Assembly (NCBI RefSeq): GCF_003086295.3
Contig: NC_092048.1
Span: 104,920,276-104,984,275 of the forward strand
Reading direction: 5' to 3'
From: Arachis hypogaea
Lineage: Eukaryota > Streptophyta > Magnoliopsida > Fabales > Fabaceae
Length of the DNA stretch: 64,000 bases
How positions within the stretch are numbered: position 1 is the stretch's first letter; each line of letters starts with the position of its first letter. The notes below the pieces were generated by a model that was not told the DNA's origin, ran no database searches, and saw nothing but the letters and a program-made list of their open reading frames with translations. A program made the translations under genes and the position numbers. Shown in pieces: positions 55,316-64,000 of the stretch.

Positions 55316-55832
55316 GGCATCCTTTGTGTTGGTTGTCCATTTGGCTCCAGGGAGGCATATGTCCTCTAGAATTTTGTCCAAGCTCAGGTTTGATCTCATC
55401 ATTCTTCTATTAAAGGAGTCTGGGTCATCTTGCAGTTGAGACAGCTTGAAGATCTCCCTTATTTTGTTAGGATGGGTGTGAACAATCTACCCTCTGACTA
55501 AAGTTTTATAGTTCATAGAATGCGGTTCTAGCTATTCTCTTTCTGTCTGTCTGCCACAGATTTGCATAGAATTCCTGAACCATGTTTCTTCCCACCTTTG
55601 TTTCAGGATTAGCTAGGACTTCCCAGCTCCTGTTTCGAATTTTCTCTTGGATCTCCGGATATTTGTCTTCTTTTAGATCGAATTTAACTTCCGGGATCAC
55701 TGACCTTAGACCTATTATTTTGTAGTAATGGTCTGAATGTTCTTTGGTTAAGAACTTCCCTTGATTCCAAAGTGGTTTTGGAATATTCTCTTTCTTGCCT
55801 CTTGAGTTGGTTTGTTTTCCCTTAGGAGCCAT
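55316..55832 (-). pseudogene. Third ORF of element G, N-terminal part
   Basis: Starts at ATG 55832 (MAPKGKQTNSRGKK) and runs through DHYYKIIGLRSVIPEV and QEFYANLWQTD; a single-base insertion near 55510 shifts the frame and gives a stop. The sequence then continues, out of frame, to the H insertion. It pairs with 44954-45576. Confidence 0.88.
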
Positions 55833-56905
55833 GATCTTAGTAGGTATTGGCTTAGTGATCACGAATAAACACACCAAACTTAGAGGTTTGCTTGTCCTCA
55901 AGCAAAAGAAAGGAAAGAAGAGCAATATGAGGAGAGCCAAGTCCGAATGGGGAAGGTGAGGGGGAGGCCGAACTAGGATTTAAAGGGAAGGGGGTGGGTT
56001 TCGAAAATTTTGAAGAAGATATGATTTGTAAAAGATAAGTATGATAGGAAAAGGGTGCACTTTAAAATTTTAAAAGATATGAATAATTTGAAAGATATTT
56101 GAAAAAGATAGCTTTATTTTGAAAAAGATATTGTGAAGATTTGAAAAAGATATTGATGAGTTGAAACGATTTTAGAGGGAAAATAGATAGATTTGTTTTG
56201 AAAAGGATTTGACAAGAATTTGAAAAGGATTAAAGAAAAAGGGTTTATGAATTAAGATACATTTGATATCTTTTGAAAAAGGATTTGAAAAATTAGGATT
56301 TGTAATATGTTTATGCAAGAAATCATGAGTTAAAACATGAAAAATGGAAAAATTTTGAAGTAAAAATGAAATTACCTACTCCCCACGATCCTGGCGTTAA
56401 ACGTCCAACTGCTGCATGTTTTGGGCGTTTAACGCCCAATTGGTGCTTGGTCTGGGCGTTTAATGCCCAGCTGTCGTTTCTAGCTGGCGTTAAATGCCAG
56501 AAACTCCTTTGTCACTTGGCATTTTTCTGAACGCCCAGGATGCTGTAAATCTGGCGTTAAACGCCCAAAAGCTGCTTCTTTCTGGCGTTTAACGCCCAGA
56601 TGGCTATCTCTACTGGCGTTAAATGCCCAGTAGATGCTCCTTTTGGGCGTTTAATGCCCAAAACAGCTCTTACTGGCTTTTTCGCACCAGTGAGCTTCTT
56701 TTTGCTGTTTTGTATTCTGAATCCTTCTGCAACCCTGTGAACTTATGCAATTGATTCTTTACCTTGGAGATTATTTTTATTTAAACCTGCATAAAAAAAT
56801 ATAAAATAAAATAAAAAGAAATTAATAAGAAAAAGTTTTGCTAATGGCTGGGTTGCCTCCCAGCAAGCGCTTCTTTATTGTCTTTAGCTGGACCTTGCTG
56901 AGCTT
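55833..56905 (-). other. Element G region between pol and third ORF
   Basis: No gene. Stem-loop module at 55871-55906 (TTTGCTTG/CAAGCAAA with ACACCAAACTTAGAG), an AT-rich GAAAAAGAT-repeat part (56000-56300), a palindrome array (56389-56700), and GGTTGCCTCCCAGCAAGCG near 56852. Confidence 0.78.
56389..56700. repeat. GGCGTT/AACGCC palindrome array downstream of pol (element G)
   Basis: About ten units over 310 bases, for example TTGGGCGTTTAACGCCCAA (56420-56438), TCTGGCGTTTAACGCCCAGA and GGGCGTTTAATGCCC. It is the longest array of this type in the window; several units show CG-to-TG decay. Confidence 0.92.
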
Positions 56906-59778
56906 TTAATATAGCCTCAGCTATGAGCACTCTTTCTCAACATTGCCTTCAAGATAATGCTTGATTCTCTATCCATTAACAATGAACTTCTTATTAGAAT
57001 CAGTGTCTTGAAGCTCCACATAGCCATATGGTGATACACCTGTAATCACATATGGTCCCCTCCACCGGGATTTCAGTTTCCCGGGGAATAGCTGGAGTTT
57101 AGAATTAAATGGCAGAACCTTCTGTCCTGGTTCAAAGACTCTAGATGACAGCTTTCTGTCATGCCACCTTTTTGCTTTCTCTTTGTAAAGCTTGGCATTT
57201 TCGAAAGCAGTGAGTCTGAATTCCTCTAGCTCATTTAGCTGGAGTAATCTTTTTTCTCCAGCTAATCTGGCATCAAAGTTTAGGAATCTGGTTGCCCAGT
57301 AGGCCTTATGCTCCAATTCCACGGGCAGATGACAGGCCTTACCATACACAAGCTGGTATGGAGAGGTCCCTATAGGAGTCTTGAATGCTGTTTTGTAAGC
57401 CCATAGAGCATCATCCAAGCTTCTCGCCCAATCCTTTCTACGGGTACTTACTGTCCGTTCCAGGATTCTTTTTAGTTCTCTATTAGAGGCTTCAGCTTGC
57501 CCATTTGTCTATGGATGATATGGAGTTGCCACTTTGTGGCTAATTCCATACCGGACCATGGCAGAGTAACGCTGTTTGTTGCAGAAGTGGGTGCCCCCAT
57601 CACTGATTAGTACTCTAGGGACACCAAACCTACTGAAGATATGTTTCTAGAGGAACTTTAGCACTGTCTTAGTATCATTAGTGGGTGTGGCAACAGCCTC
57701 TACCCATTTGGATACATAGTCCACTGCAACCAGAATATAAGTGTTTGAGTATGATGGTGGGAAAGACCCCATGAAGTCAATACCCTATACATCAAACAAC
57801 TCAATCTCCAAGATTCCTTGTTGAGGCATGGCGTAACCATGAGGCATATTACCAGCTCTCTGGCAACTGTCACAGTTACGTACAAACTCTCGGGAATCTC
57901 TATAAAGGTTAGGCCAGTAGAAGCCACATTGGAGGACCTTGTTGGCTGTTCGCTCACCTCCGAAGTGGCCTCCATATTGTGACCCATGGCAATGCCATAA
58001 GATCTTCTGTGCTTCTTCTCTAGGCACGCACCTTCGGATTATTCCGTCTGCACATCTCTTAAAGAGATAGGGTTCATCCCACAAGTAGTACTTTGCATCA
58101 GTAATTAATTTTTCTTTTGTTGCCTGCTGTACTCCTTGGGTATGAACCTTGCAGCTTTATAGTTTGCAATGTCTGCAAACCATGGTGTTTCCTGAATGGC
58201 GAACAAATGCTCATCCGGAAAGGTTTTAAAGATCTCAATAGAGGGAAAGGACACCCCTTCTACTAGCTCTATCCGGGACAGATGATCAGCCACTTGGTTT
58301 TCTGTCCCTTTTCTATCTCTTATTTCTATATCAAACTCTTGTAGAAGCAACACCCATCTTATGAGCCTGGTTTTTGAATCCTGCTTTGTAAGTAGATATT
58401 TAAGAGCAGCATGGTCAGTGTACACAATCACTTTTGATCCTACTAAGTATGATCTAAACTTGTCAATGGCATAAACCACTGCAAGCAATTCTTTTTCTGT
58501 GGTTGTGTAATTTTTCTGGGCATCATTTAAAACACGGCTAGCATAATAAATGACATGCAGAAGCTTGTCATGCCTCTGCCACAATACTGCACCAATGGCA
58601 TGGTCACTAGCATCACACATTAGTTCGAATGGTAATGTCTAGTCTGGTGCAGAAATAACTGGTGTTGTGACCAGCTTAGCTTTCAGAGTTTCAAACGCCT
58701 GCAGACACTCTGTGTCAAACACAAATGGCGTGTCAGCAGCTAGCAGATTGCTCAGAGGTTTTGCAATTTTTGAAAAATCCTTTATAAACCTCCTATAGAA
58801 TCCTGCATGCCCCAGAAAGCTTCTGATTGCCTTAACATTAGTAGGCGGTGGTAATTTTTCAATTACCTCTACCTTAGCTTGATCCACCTCTATTCCCTTG
58901 TTCGAAATCTTGTGCCCAAGGACAATCTCTTCAGTCACCATAAAGTGACATTTTCCCAGTTTAAAACCAGGTTAGTCTCTTGGCATCTTTTCAGAACCAA
59001 TGTCAGGTGATCAAGACAGGAGCTAAATGAGTCTCCATATACTGAGAAGTCATTCAGAAAGACTTCCAAAATTTTTTCCACCATATTAGAGAAAATAGAG
59101 AGCATGCATCTCTGAAAGGTTACAGGTGCATTACACAGCCCAAATGGCATCCTTCTGTAGGCAAATACTCTAGATGGGCATGTGAATGCTAGTTTCTCTT
59201 GATCCTGGGGATCTACTGTAATTTGGTTGTAGCCTAAATATCCATCCAAAAAGCAGTAATAATCATGACCTGCTAGTCTTTCTAGCATCTGGTCTATGAA
59301 TGGTAAAGGAAAATGATCCTTTCGGGTGGCTGTATTGAGCCTTCTGTAGTCAATACACATGCGCCACCCTGTAACTGTTCTTGTGGGAACCAGTTCATTT
59401 TTTTCATTATGAACCACTGTCATGCCTCCCTTTTTGGGGACAACTTAGACAGGGCTCACCCAGGGGCTATCAAAAATAGGATAAATAATCCCAGCCTCCA
59501 GTAACTTGGTGACCTCTTTCTGCACCACTTCCTTCATGGCTGGATTTAGCCACCTCTGTGGTTGAACCACTGGCTTAGCATCATCCTCCAATAGGATCTT
59601 GTGCATGCATCTAGCTGGGCTTATGCCCTTAAGGTCACTTATGGACCACCCAAGAGCTGTCTTGTGTGTCCTTAGCACTTGAATTAGTGCTTTCTCTTCC
59701 TGTGGATTTAAAGCAGAGCTTATGATCACTGGAAAAGTGTCACCTTCTCCCAGAAATGCATATTTCAGGGATGGTGGT
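56906..59778 (-). pseudogene. Pol (RT-RNase H-integrase) of element G, broken
   Basis: Close relative of B pol, from the protease-RT linker to the integrase end. Visible: CIDYRRLN and RT with FLNDF in place of FMDDF, so the first catalytic Asp of the FMDD box is Asn; RNase H (CDASDHA); integrase zinc motif, HPQTNG region and PGQKV..IKHY tail. Two single-base losses (near 58948 and 58109) change frame. In-frame stops at 59445, 58639, 57785, 57647, 57509 and 56969 all stand where B has Gln or Trp codons. Gag and protease lie beyond element I, outside the window. Confidence 0.92.
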
Positions 59779-61318
59779 TGATGAGCAGATAATTTATACG
59801 CTTTTTGGCATTGTTTTTACTTAGTTTTTAGTATGATTTAGTTGGTTTTTAGTATATTTTTATTAGTTTTAAATTAAAAATCACATTTCTGGATTTTACT
59901 ATGAGTTTGTATGTTTTTCTGTGATTTCAGGTATTTTCTGGCTGAAATTGAGGGAGCTGAGCAAAAATCTGATTCAGGCTGAAAAAGGACTACTGATGCT
60001 GTTGGATCCTGACCTCTCTGCACTCAGAATGGAATTTCTGGAGCTACAGGAGTCCAATTGACGCGCTTCCAATTGCGTTGGAAAGTAGACATCCAGGGCT
60101 TTCTAGCAATATATAATAGTCCATACTTTTCTCAAGGATTCACGACGTAAACTGGCGTTCAACGCCAGTTCCATGTTGCAGTCTGGCGTCCAGCGCCAGA
60201 AACACGTTACAAGTTGGAGTTTAACACCAGAAACAGGTTACAGCCTAGCGTTGAATGCCGAAAACAGCCCAGGCACGTGAGAAGCTTTAGTCTCAGCCCT
60301 AGCACACACCAAGTGGGCCCCATAAGTGGATTTCTGCACTATCTATCATAGTCTACTCATTTTCTGTAAACCTAGGTTACTAGTTTAGTATTTAAACAAC
60401 TTTTAGAGATTTAATTTTCATCTCATGACATTTTAGATCTGAACTTTGTAATCTCTGATGGCATGAGTCTCTAAACTCTATTGTTGGGGGTGAGGAGCTC
60501 TGCTGTGTTTCGATGAATTAATGCAACTATTTCTGTTTTCTATTCAAACACGCTTGTTTCTATCTAAGATGTTCATTCGTACTTCAATATGATGGATGTG
60601 ATGATCCGTGACAGTCATCACCATTCTCAACCTATGAACGTGTGCCTGGTAACCACCTCCGTTCTACTTTCGATTGAATGAATATCTCTTGGATTCCTTA
60701 GTCAGAATCTTTGTGGTATAAGCTAGAATCCATTGGCAGCATTCTTGAGAATTCGGAAAGTCTAAACCTTGTCTGTGGTATTTCGAGTAGGATTCAGGGA
60801 TTGAATGACTGTGACGAGCTTCAAACTCACGAGTGTTGGGCGTAGTGACAAACACAAAAGGATCAATGGATCCTATTCTGACATCATCGAGAACCGACAG
60901 ATGATTAGACGTGCGGTGACAGCGCACCTGGACCTTTTTCACTGAGAGGACAGATGGTAACCATTGACAACGGTGATCCACCAACACACAGCTTGCCATA
61001 GGAGGAACCTTGCGTGCGTGAAGAAGAAGACAGGGAGAAAGCAGAGATTCAGAAGACAAAGCATCTCCAAAACTCCAACATATTCTCCATTACTGCATAC
61101 CAAGTATTTATTTTATGTTCCCTTGTTCATTTGCAAGTCAACGGATAATTATAATTGACCTCCTAACTGAGATTTACAAGATAACCAGAGATTGCTTCAT
61201 ACCAACAATCTCCGTGGGATTCGACCCTTACTCACGTAAGGTATTACTTGGACGACCCAGTGCACTTGCTGGTTAGTGGTACGAATTGTGAAAAGTGTGA
61301 TTCACAATTCGTGCACCA
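59779..61318 (+). repeat. Element I 5' LTR (1540 bp)
   Basis: TGATGAGCAGATAATTTATA ... GTGCACCA. Same LTR type as B, with palindromes at 60150-60255 (CTGGCGTTCAACGCCAG and decayed forms). Inserted in G pol; the 5 bases before it, GTGGT (59774-59778), are the expected target duplication. Confidence 0.93.
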
Positions 61319-61324
61319 AGGTTT

Positions 61325-61342
61325 TGGCGCCGTTGCCGGGGA
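61325..61342 (+). promoter_or_regulatory. Primer binding site, tRNA-Asp type (element I)
   Basis: TGGCGCCGTTGCCGGGGA, 6 bases after the LTR, full match to the tRNA-Asp complement. Confidence 0.94.
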
Positions 61343-62670
61343 TTGTTTGAGTTTGAACAACTAAAGGTTTATTTTGTTGCTTAGATTAGGAATAATTTAT
61401 TTTTGTTGCTATAGAGTCATTAAATTCTGAGTCCTTTATTTCCTTTTCAAAAATTTTTCAAAAATGTTATTTTTCTTTATCAATTTTTAATTTTTTTCGT
61501 GAGTTTAGTGTCTTGTTCTAAGTTTGGTGTCAATTGCATATTCTATATTTTTCTTTTAAATTTTCGAAGTTGTGTTCTTTGATCTTCAGGTTGTTCTTGT
61601 TTATTTGTCTTGTTTGATTTTTAGTTTTTCTTGTTCTGTGTCTTTTCTTGTTTTTCTTGTGTTTTTCCAAATCATTAGTCTTCAAAAAGGAATTTATTTT
61701 TAGTTAGTGAAAATATACCTCTTCAAAATAAGTGTTACATTTACAACTCAATTGGCTAGAGCATTGGTTTATGTTCTTGATGATTGGGCACCGGTTCTAT
61801 TAAAAATCTTTTTCAAAAATAATTTTTCTTGATTTAATCTTGTGCCAATCTTTAAGTTTGGTGTTTTGTTGTTAATCTTTATATAATTTTCGAAAAGTTA
61901 TTTTGGTCTTCTAAAAATTTGAAGTTTGGTGTTCTTTCTTTTGTTCTTGGTGTTCTTGTGAATCTTCAAAGTGTTCTTGAGTATTCTTTGTGTCTTGATC
62001 TTAAAATTCTTAAGTTTGGTGTTCCTTGGTGTTTTTCCTCCAAAATTTTTGAAAACAAGGAGCATTAGATCTAAAAATTTTAAGTCTTGTGTCTTTTATG
62101 TGTTTTTCTCTTTCATCATAAAATTCAAAATTCAAAAAAAAAATATCTTTTCTAACTATTTTTAAGCCATATTTTCGAATTTTTTTTATAAAAATTCAAA
62201 TTTCAATTTCAAAATTTTTCAAATCTTATCCTTTTAAGATTAAAAAAAAAATTATATCCTTTTCAAAACAAATCTATATCTTTTCCTTCTTAAAATCTTT
62301 TTAACTCATAAATATCTTTTTCAAATCTTCACAATATCTTTTTCAAAACAAATTTATCTTTTTTCAAATATCTTTTATATTTTTTTTATTTTAATTACAT
62401 CTTTTTCCTATCATATTTATCTTTTACAAATCATATCTTCTATCTTATCTTTTCTCATAATTTTCGAATTACTTGGGTTGACTTGGTCAAAATTTTTCAA
62501 ATCATATCTTTTTCAAAACTTCCTAACCAATTTTTTTTCTTTCTCTCTCTCCATTTTTCGAAAATCTTCACCCATTTTTATTTATTTTATTTTAATTTAT
62601 TTTATTTTTGAAATAAATAAATAAATAAAAATATTTTTTCTCTATTTTACATCATCTCCCTTACTCCATC
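61343..62670 (+). other. Element I 5' leader
   Basis: 1.3 kb, AT-rich, no gene. It holds four AAGTTTGGTGT motifs (about 61520, 61853, 61922, 62010), a tRNA-like stretch (61744-61790), many TCTTTTTCAAA-type repeats (62220-62520) and an AAATAAATAAAT run (about 62610). It is about 600 bases longer than B's leader, mostly through the T-rich repeats. Confidence 0.78.
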
Positions 62671-64000
62671 ATGGATCTAAGTGGAAATGAACAGTCCAGA
62701 AGGACTCTGGGGTCATATGCTAACCCCACCACTTCTTCATATGGGAGTACTATCAGTATACCCTCCATTGGAGTCAGTAGCTTTGAGTTGAATTCTCAGC
62801 TCATTATCATGGTGCAGCAAAGTTGCCAGTATTCCGGTCTTCCACAGGAAGAACCTACAGAGTTTCTGGCACAGTTTTTACAAATTGCTGACACAGTACA
62901 TGATAAGGAAGTAGATCAGGATGTCTACAGATTATTACTGTTCCCATTTGTTGTAAAAGACCGAGCTAAGAGGTGGTTAAATAACCAACCTAAGGCTAGC
63001 ATAAAGACATGGAAACAGCTGACAGAAAAATTCCTGAATCAATACTTTCCTCCAAAACGGATGACACAGCTAAGGCTGGACATCCAAGGCTTTAAACAAG
63101 GAGATAATGAATCTCTTTATGATGCCTGGGAGAGATACAGAGAGATGCTAAGAAAATGCCCCTCTGAGATGTTTTCAGAGTGGATTCAGCTATACATCTT
63201 CTATTATGGGCTTACAGAAAGAGCTCAAATGTCTCTAGACTACTCAGCTGGTGGATCTATCCACATGAGGAAGACAATTGAAGAAGCTCAAGAGCTCATT
63301 GATACAATTGCCAGAAATTAGCATCTGTACTTAAGCAGCGAACCTTCCATGAAAGAAGAGGCTAAAACAGTGACTACTGAACTCAGTCTTGCTGAACAAG
63401 CTACTGAATTCAATCAGCAATTGGATTTTCTAACAAAACAGTTAGCCGAATTCAAGGAGAGACTACAAGAGACAAGGATGGCTAATATAAATATGGAAGA
63501 ACAATTAAAGCAAACAAAGCAGCAGCTGTCAAAACAAATAACAGAAGAATGCCAAGCAGTTCAATTAAGAAGTGAAAAAATATTAAATACCCCACCTCAA
63601 GGCAGCAGGAAGCCAAGAAATGAGCAAAATACCTGAATTCCATCTGAGGACAGTAAGAGCCCGGGGAAAAATAATTGTAGCGCTAAAACGCCAGAAATTG
63701 GGTGGAAGGCTGGCGCTGAACGCCCAAACCATGCTCAGGACTGGCGTTCAATGCCAGAAACAAGCAAGGAACTGGCGTTGAACGCCCAAAGGAAGCATAG
63801 TTCTGGCGTTCAAACACCAGGAACAGATGAGGAGTTGGCGTCTAACGCCACTCCAGCTTCCAACCCTGGCTTTCAAATGCCAGTGAGGGATCAGACACCT
63901 GCAAGTGCTGATAATAAATCCCTCAAGAAGGCTTCTCAACCTACCTCTGTAGGAAATAAACCTGCAGCAACTAAGGTTGAGGAATACAAAGCCAAGATGC
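62671..64000 (+). pseudogene. Gag of element I (partial, two stop codons)
   Basis: Starts at ATG 62671 and follows B gag almost residue for residue (FELNSQLIIMVQQ, YRLLLFPFVVKDRAKRW, YDAWERYREML). In-frame TAG at 63319, where B has CAG, and TGA at 63634. After that the frame stays open to the window edge through an in-frame palindrome segment (63680-63890) encoding WRSMPE and LALNAQ repeats. Confidence 0.9.
63680..63890 (+). repeat. In-frame palindromic repeats inside gag of element I
   Basis: Seven or so units (GGCGCTGAACGCCC, CTGGCGTTCAATGCCAG, CTGGCGTTGAACGCCC, TTGGCGTCTAACGCCA) at the same codon phase as in B (10437-10690). Confidence 0.88.

Larger units (their letters stand above)
42320..59778 (-). 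mobile_element. Element G: Athila-like Ty3/gypsy element, split by H and I
   Basis: Minus strand; pieces 42320-45576 and 55316-59778 belong together because the third ORF is cut at 45576 and continues at 55316. Order in sense: (gag outside window) pol, palindrome array, third ORF, conserved 3' block, 3' LTR. Element I cuts it within the protease-RT linker at 59778. It is inserted in F, with 42315-42319 (AAAGC) as the expected target duplication. Confidence 0.9.
59779..64000 (+). mobile_element. Element I: Athila-like Ty3/gypsy element (5' part)
   Basis: LTR, tRNA-Asp primer site, leader and the first 1330 bases of gag; the rest is beyond the right edge. Sequence and layout follow element B closely. 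Confidence 0.92.

Noticed and set aside
1..64000. Host genes between the elements
   Set aside because: Every junction passes directly from one element to another; no stretch is left unassigned that could hold a host gene.

Overview
The window is plant DNA and looks like nested retrotransposons from end to end; I see no host gene, rRNA, true tRNA or CRISPR. The LTR types, primer sites (tRNA-Asp for the Athila-like elements, initiator-Met for the others), the SIRE-type copia element and the GGCGTT/AACGCC palindrome arrays recall legume heterochromatin, most like peanut (Arachis). That genus call is from memory and is not provable from the sequence alone.

Nine elements can be separated by LTR ends, primer binding sites and breakpoints. 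A (1-8203, minus; 3' LTR runs off the left edge) sits in the 5' LTR of B (8204-19228, plus). B sits inside C (19229-25410, minus). C sits in the 3' LTR of D (25411-41455, minus), whose 5' LTR also holds E (26776-38011, minus, complete copia element with GAGAA target duplication). D sits in the gag of F (41456-42319, minus fragment). G (42320-45576 and 55316-59778, minus) also entered F, and itself holds H (45577-55315, minus, complete) and I (59779-64000, plus; runs off the right edge). The deepest path is F > D > C > B > A, five levels.

B, G and I are autonomous-type Athila-like Ty3/gypsy elements (gag-protease-RT-RNase H-integrase plus a third ORF), all decayed. H uses nearly the same LTR and 3' region but has only gag-protease and a gutted third ORF. 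A and C are a second Athila-like lineage with about 2.1 kb LTRs; they carry gag-protease joined directly to an integrase-tail-like segment, with no RT, RNase H or integrase core. A's 924-residue frame is fully open and its LTRs are almost identical, so it is the youngest insertion. D is a large-LTR (about 3.65 kb), nearly empty element. E is a SIRE-like copia element with a decayed gag-pol and an extra ORF.

The most interesting structure is non-coding. (1) Each Athila-like family carries its own array of short perfect palindromes in the LTR, upstream of the TATA box where one is visible; in the B/G/H/I group the same palindromes recur inside the element, even inside the gag reading frame. (2) The Athila-like elements share a small module, a stem-loop (TTGCTTG-AGGA-CAAGCAA type) followed by TAAGTTTGGTGT, directly before the 3' LTR and, in the B group, again just before the third ORF; one stem pair shows a compensatory change. 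(3) A block of several hundred bases before the 3' LTR is strongly conserved between B, G and H although their gag proteins are widely diverged. Together these suggest cis-acting signals shared by autonomous and non-autonomous partners.
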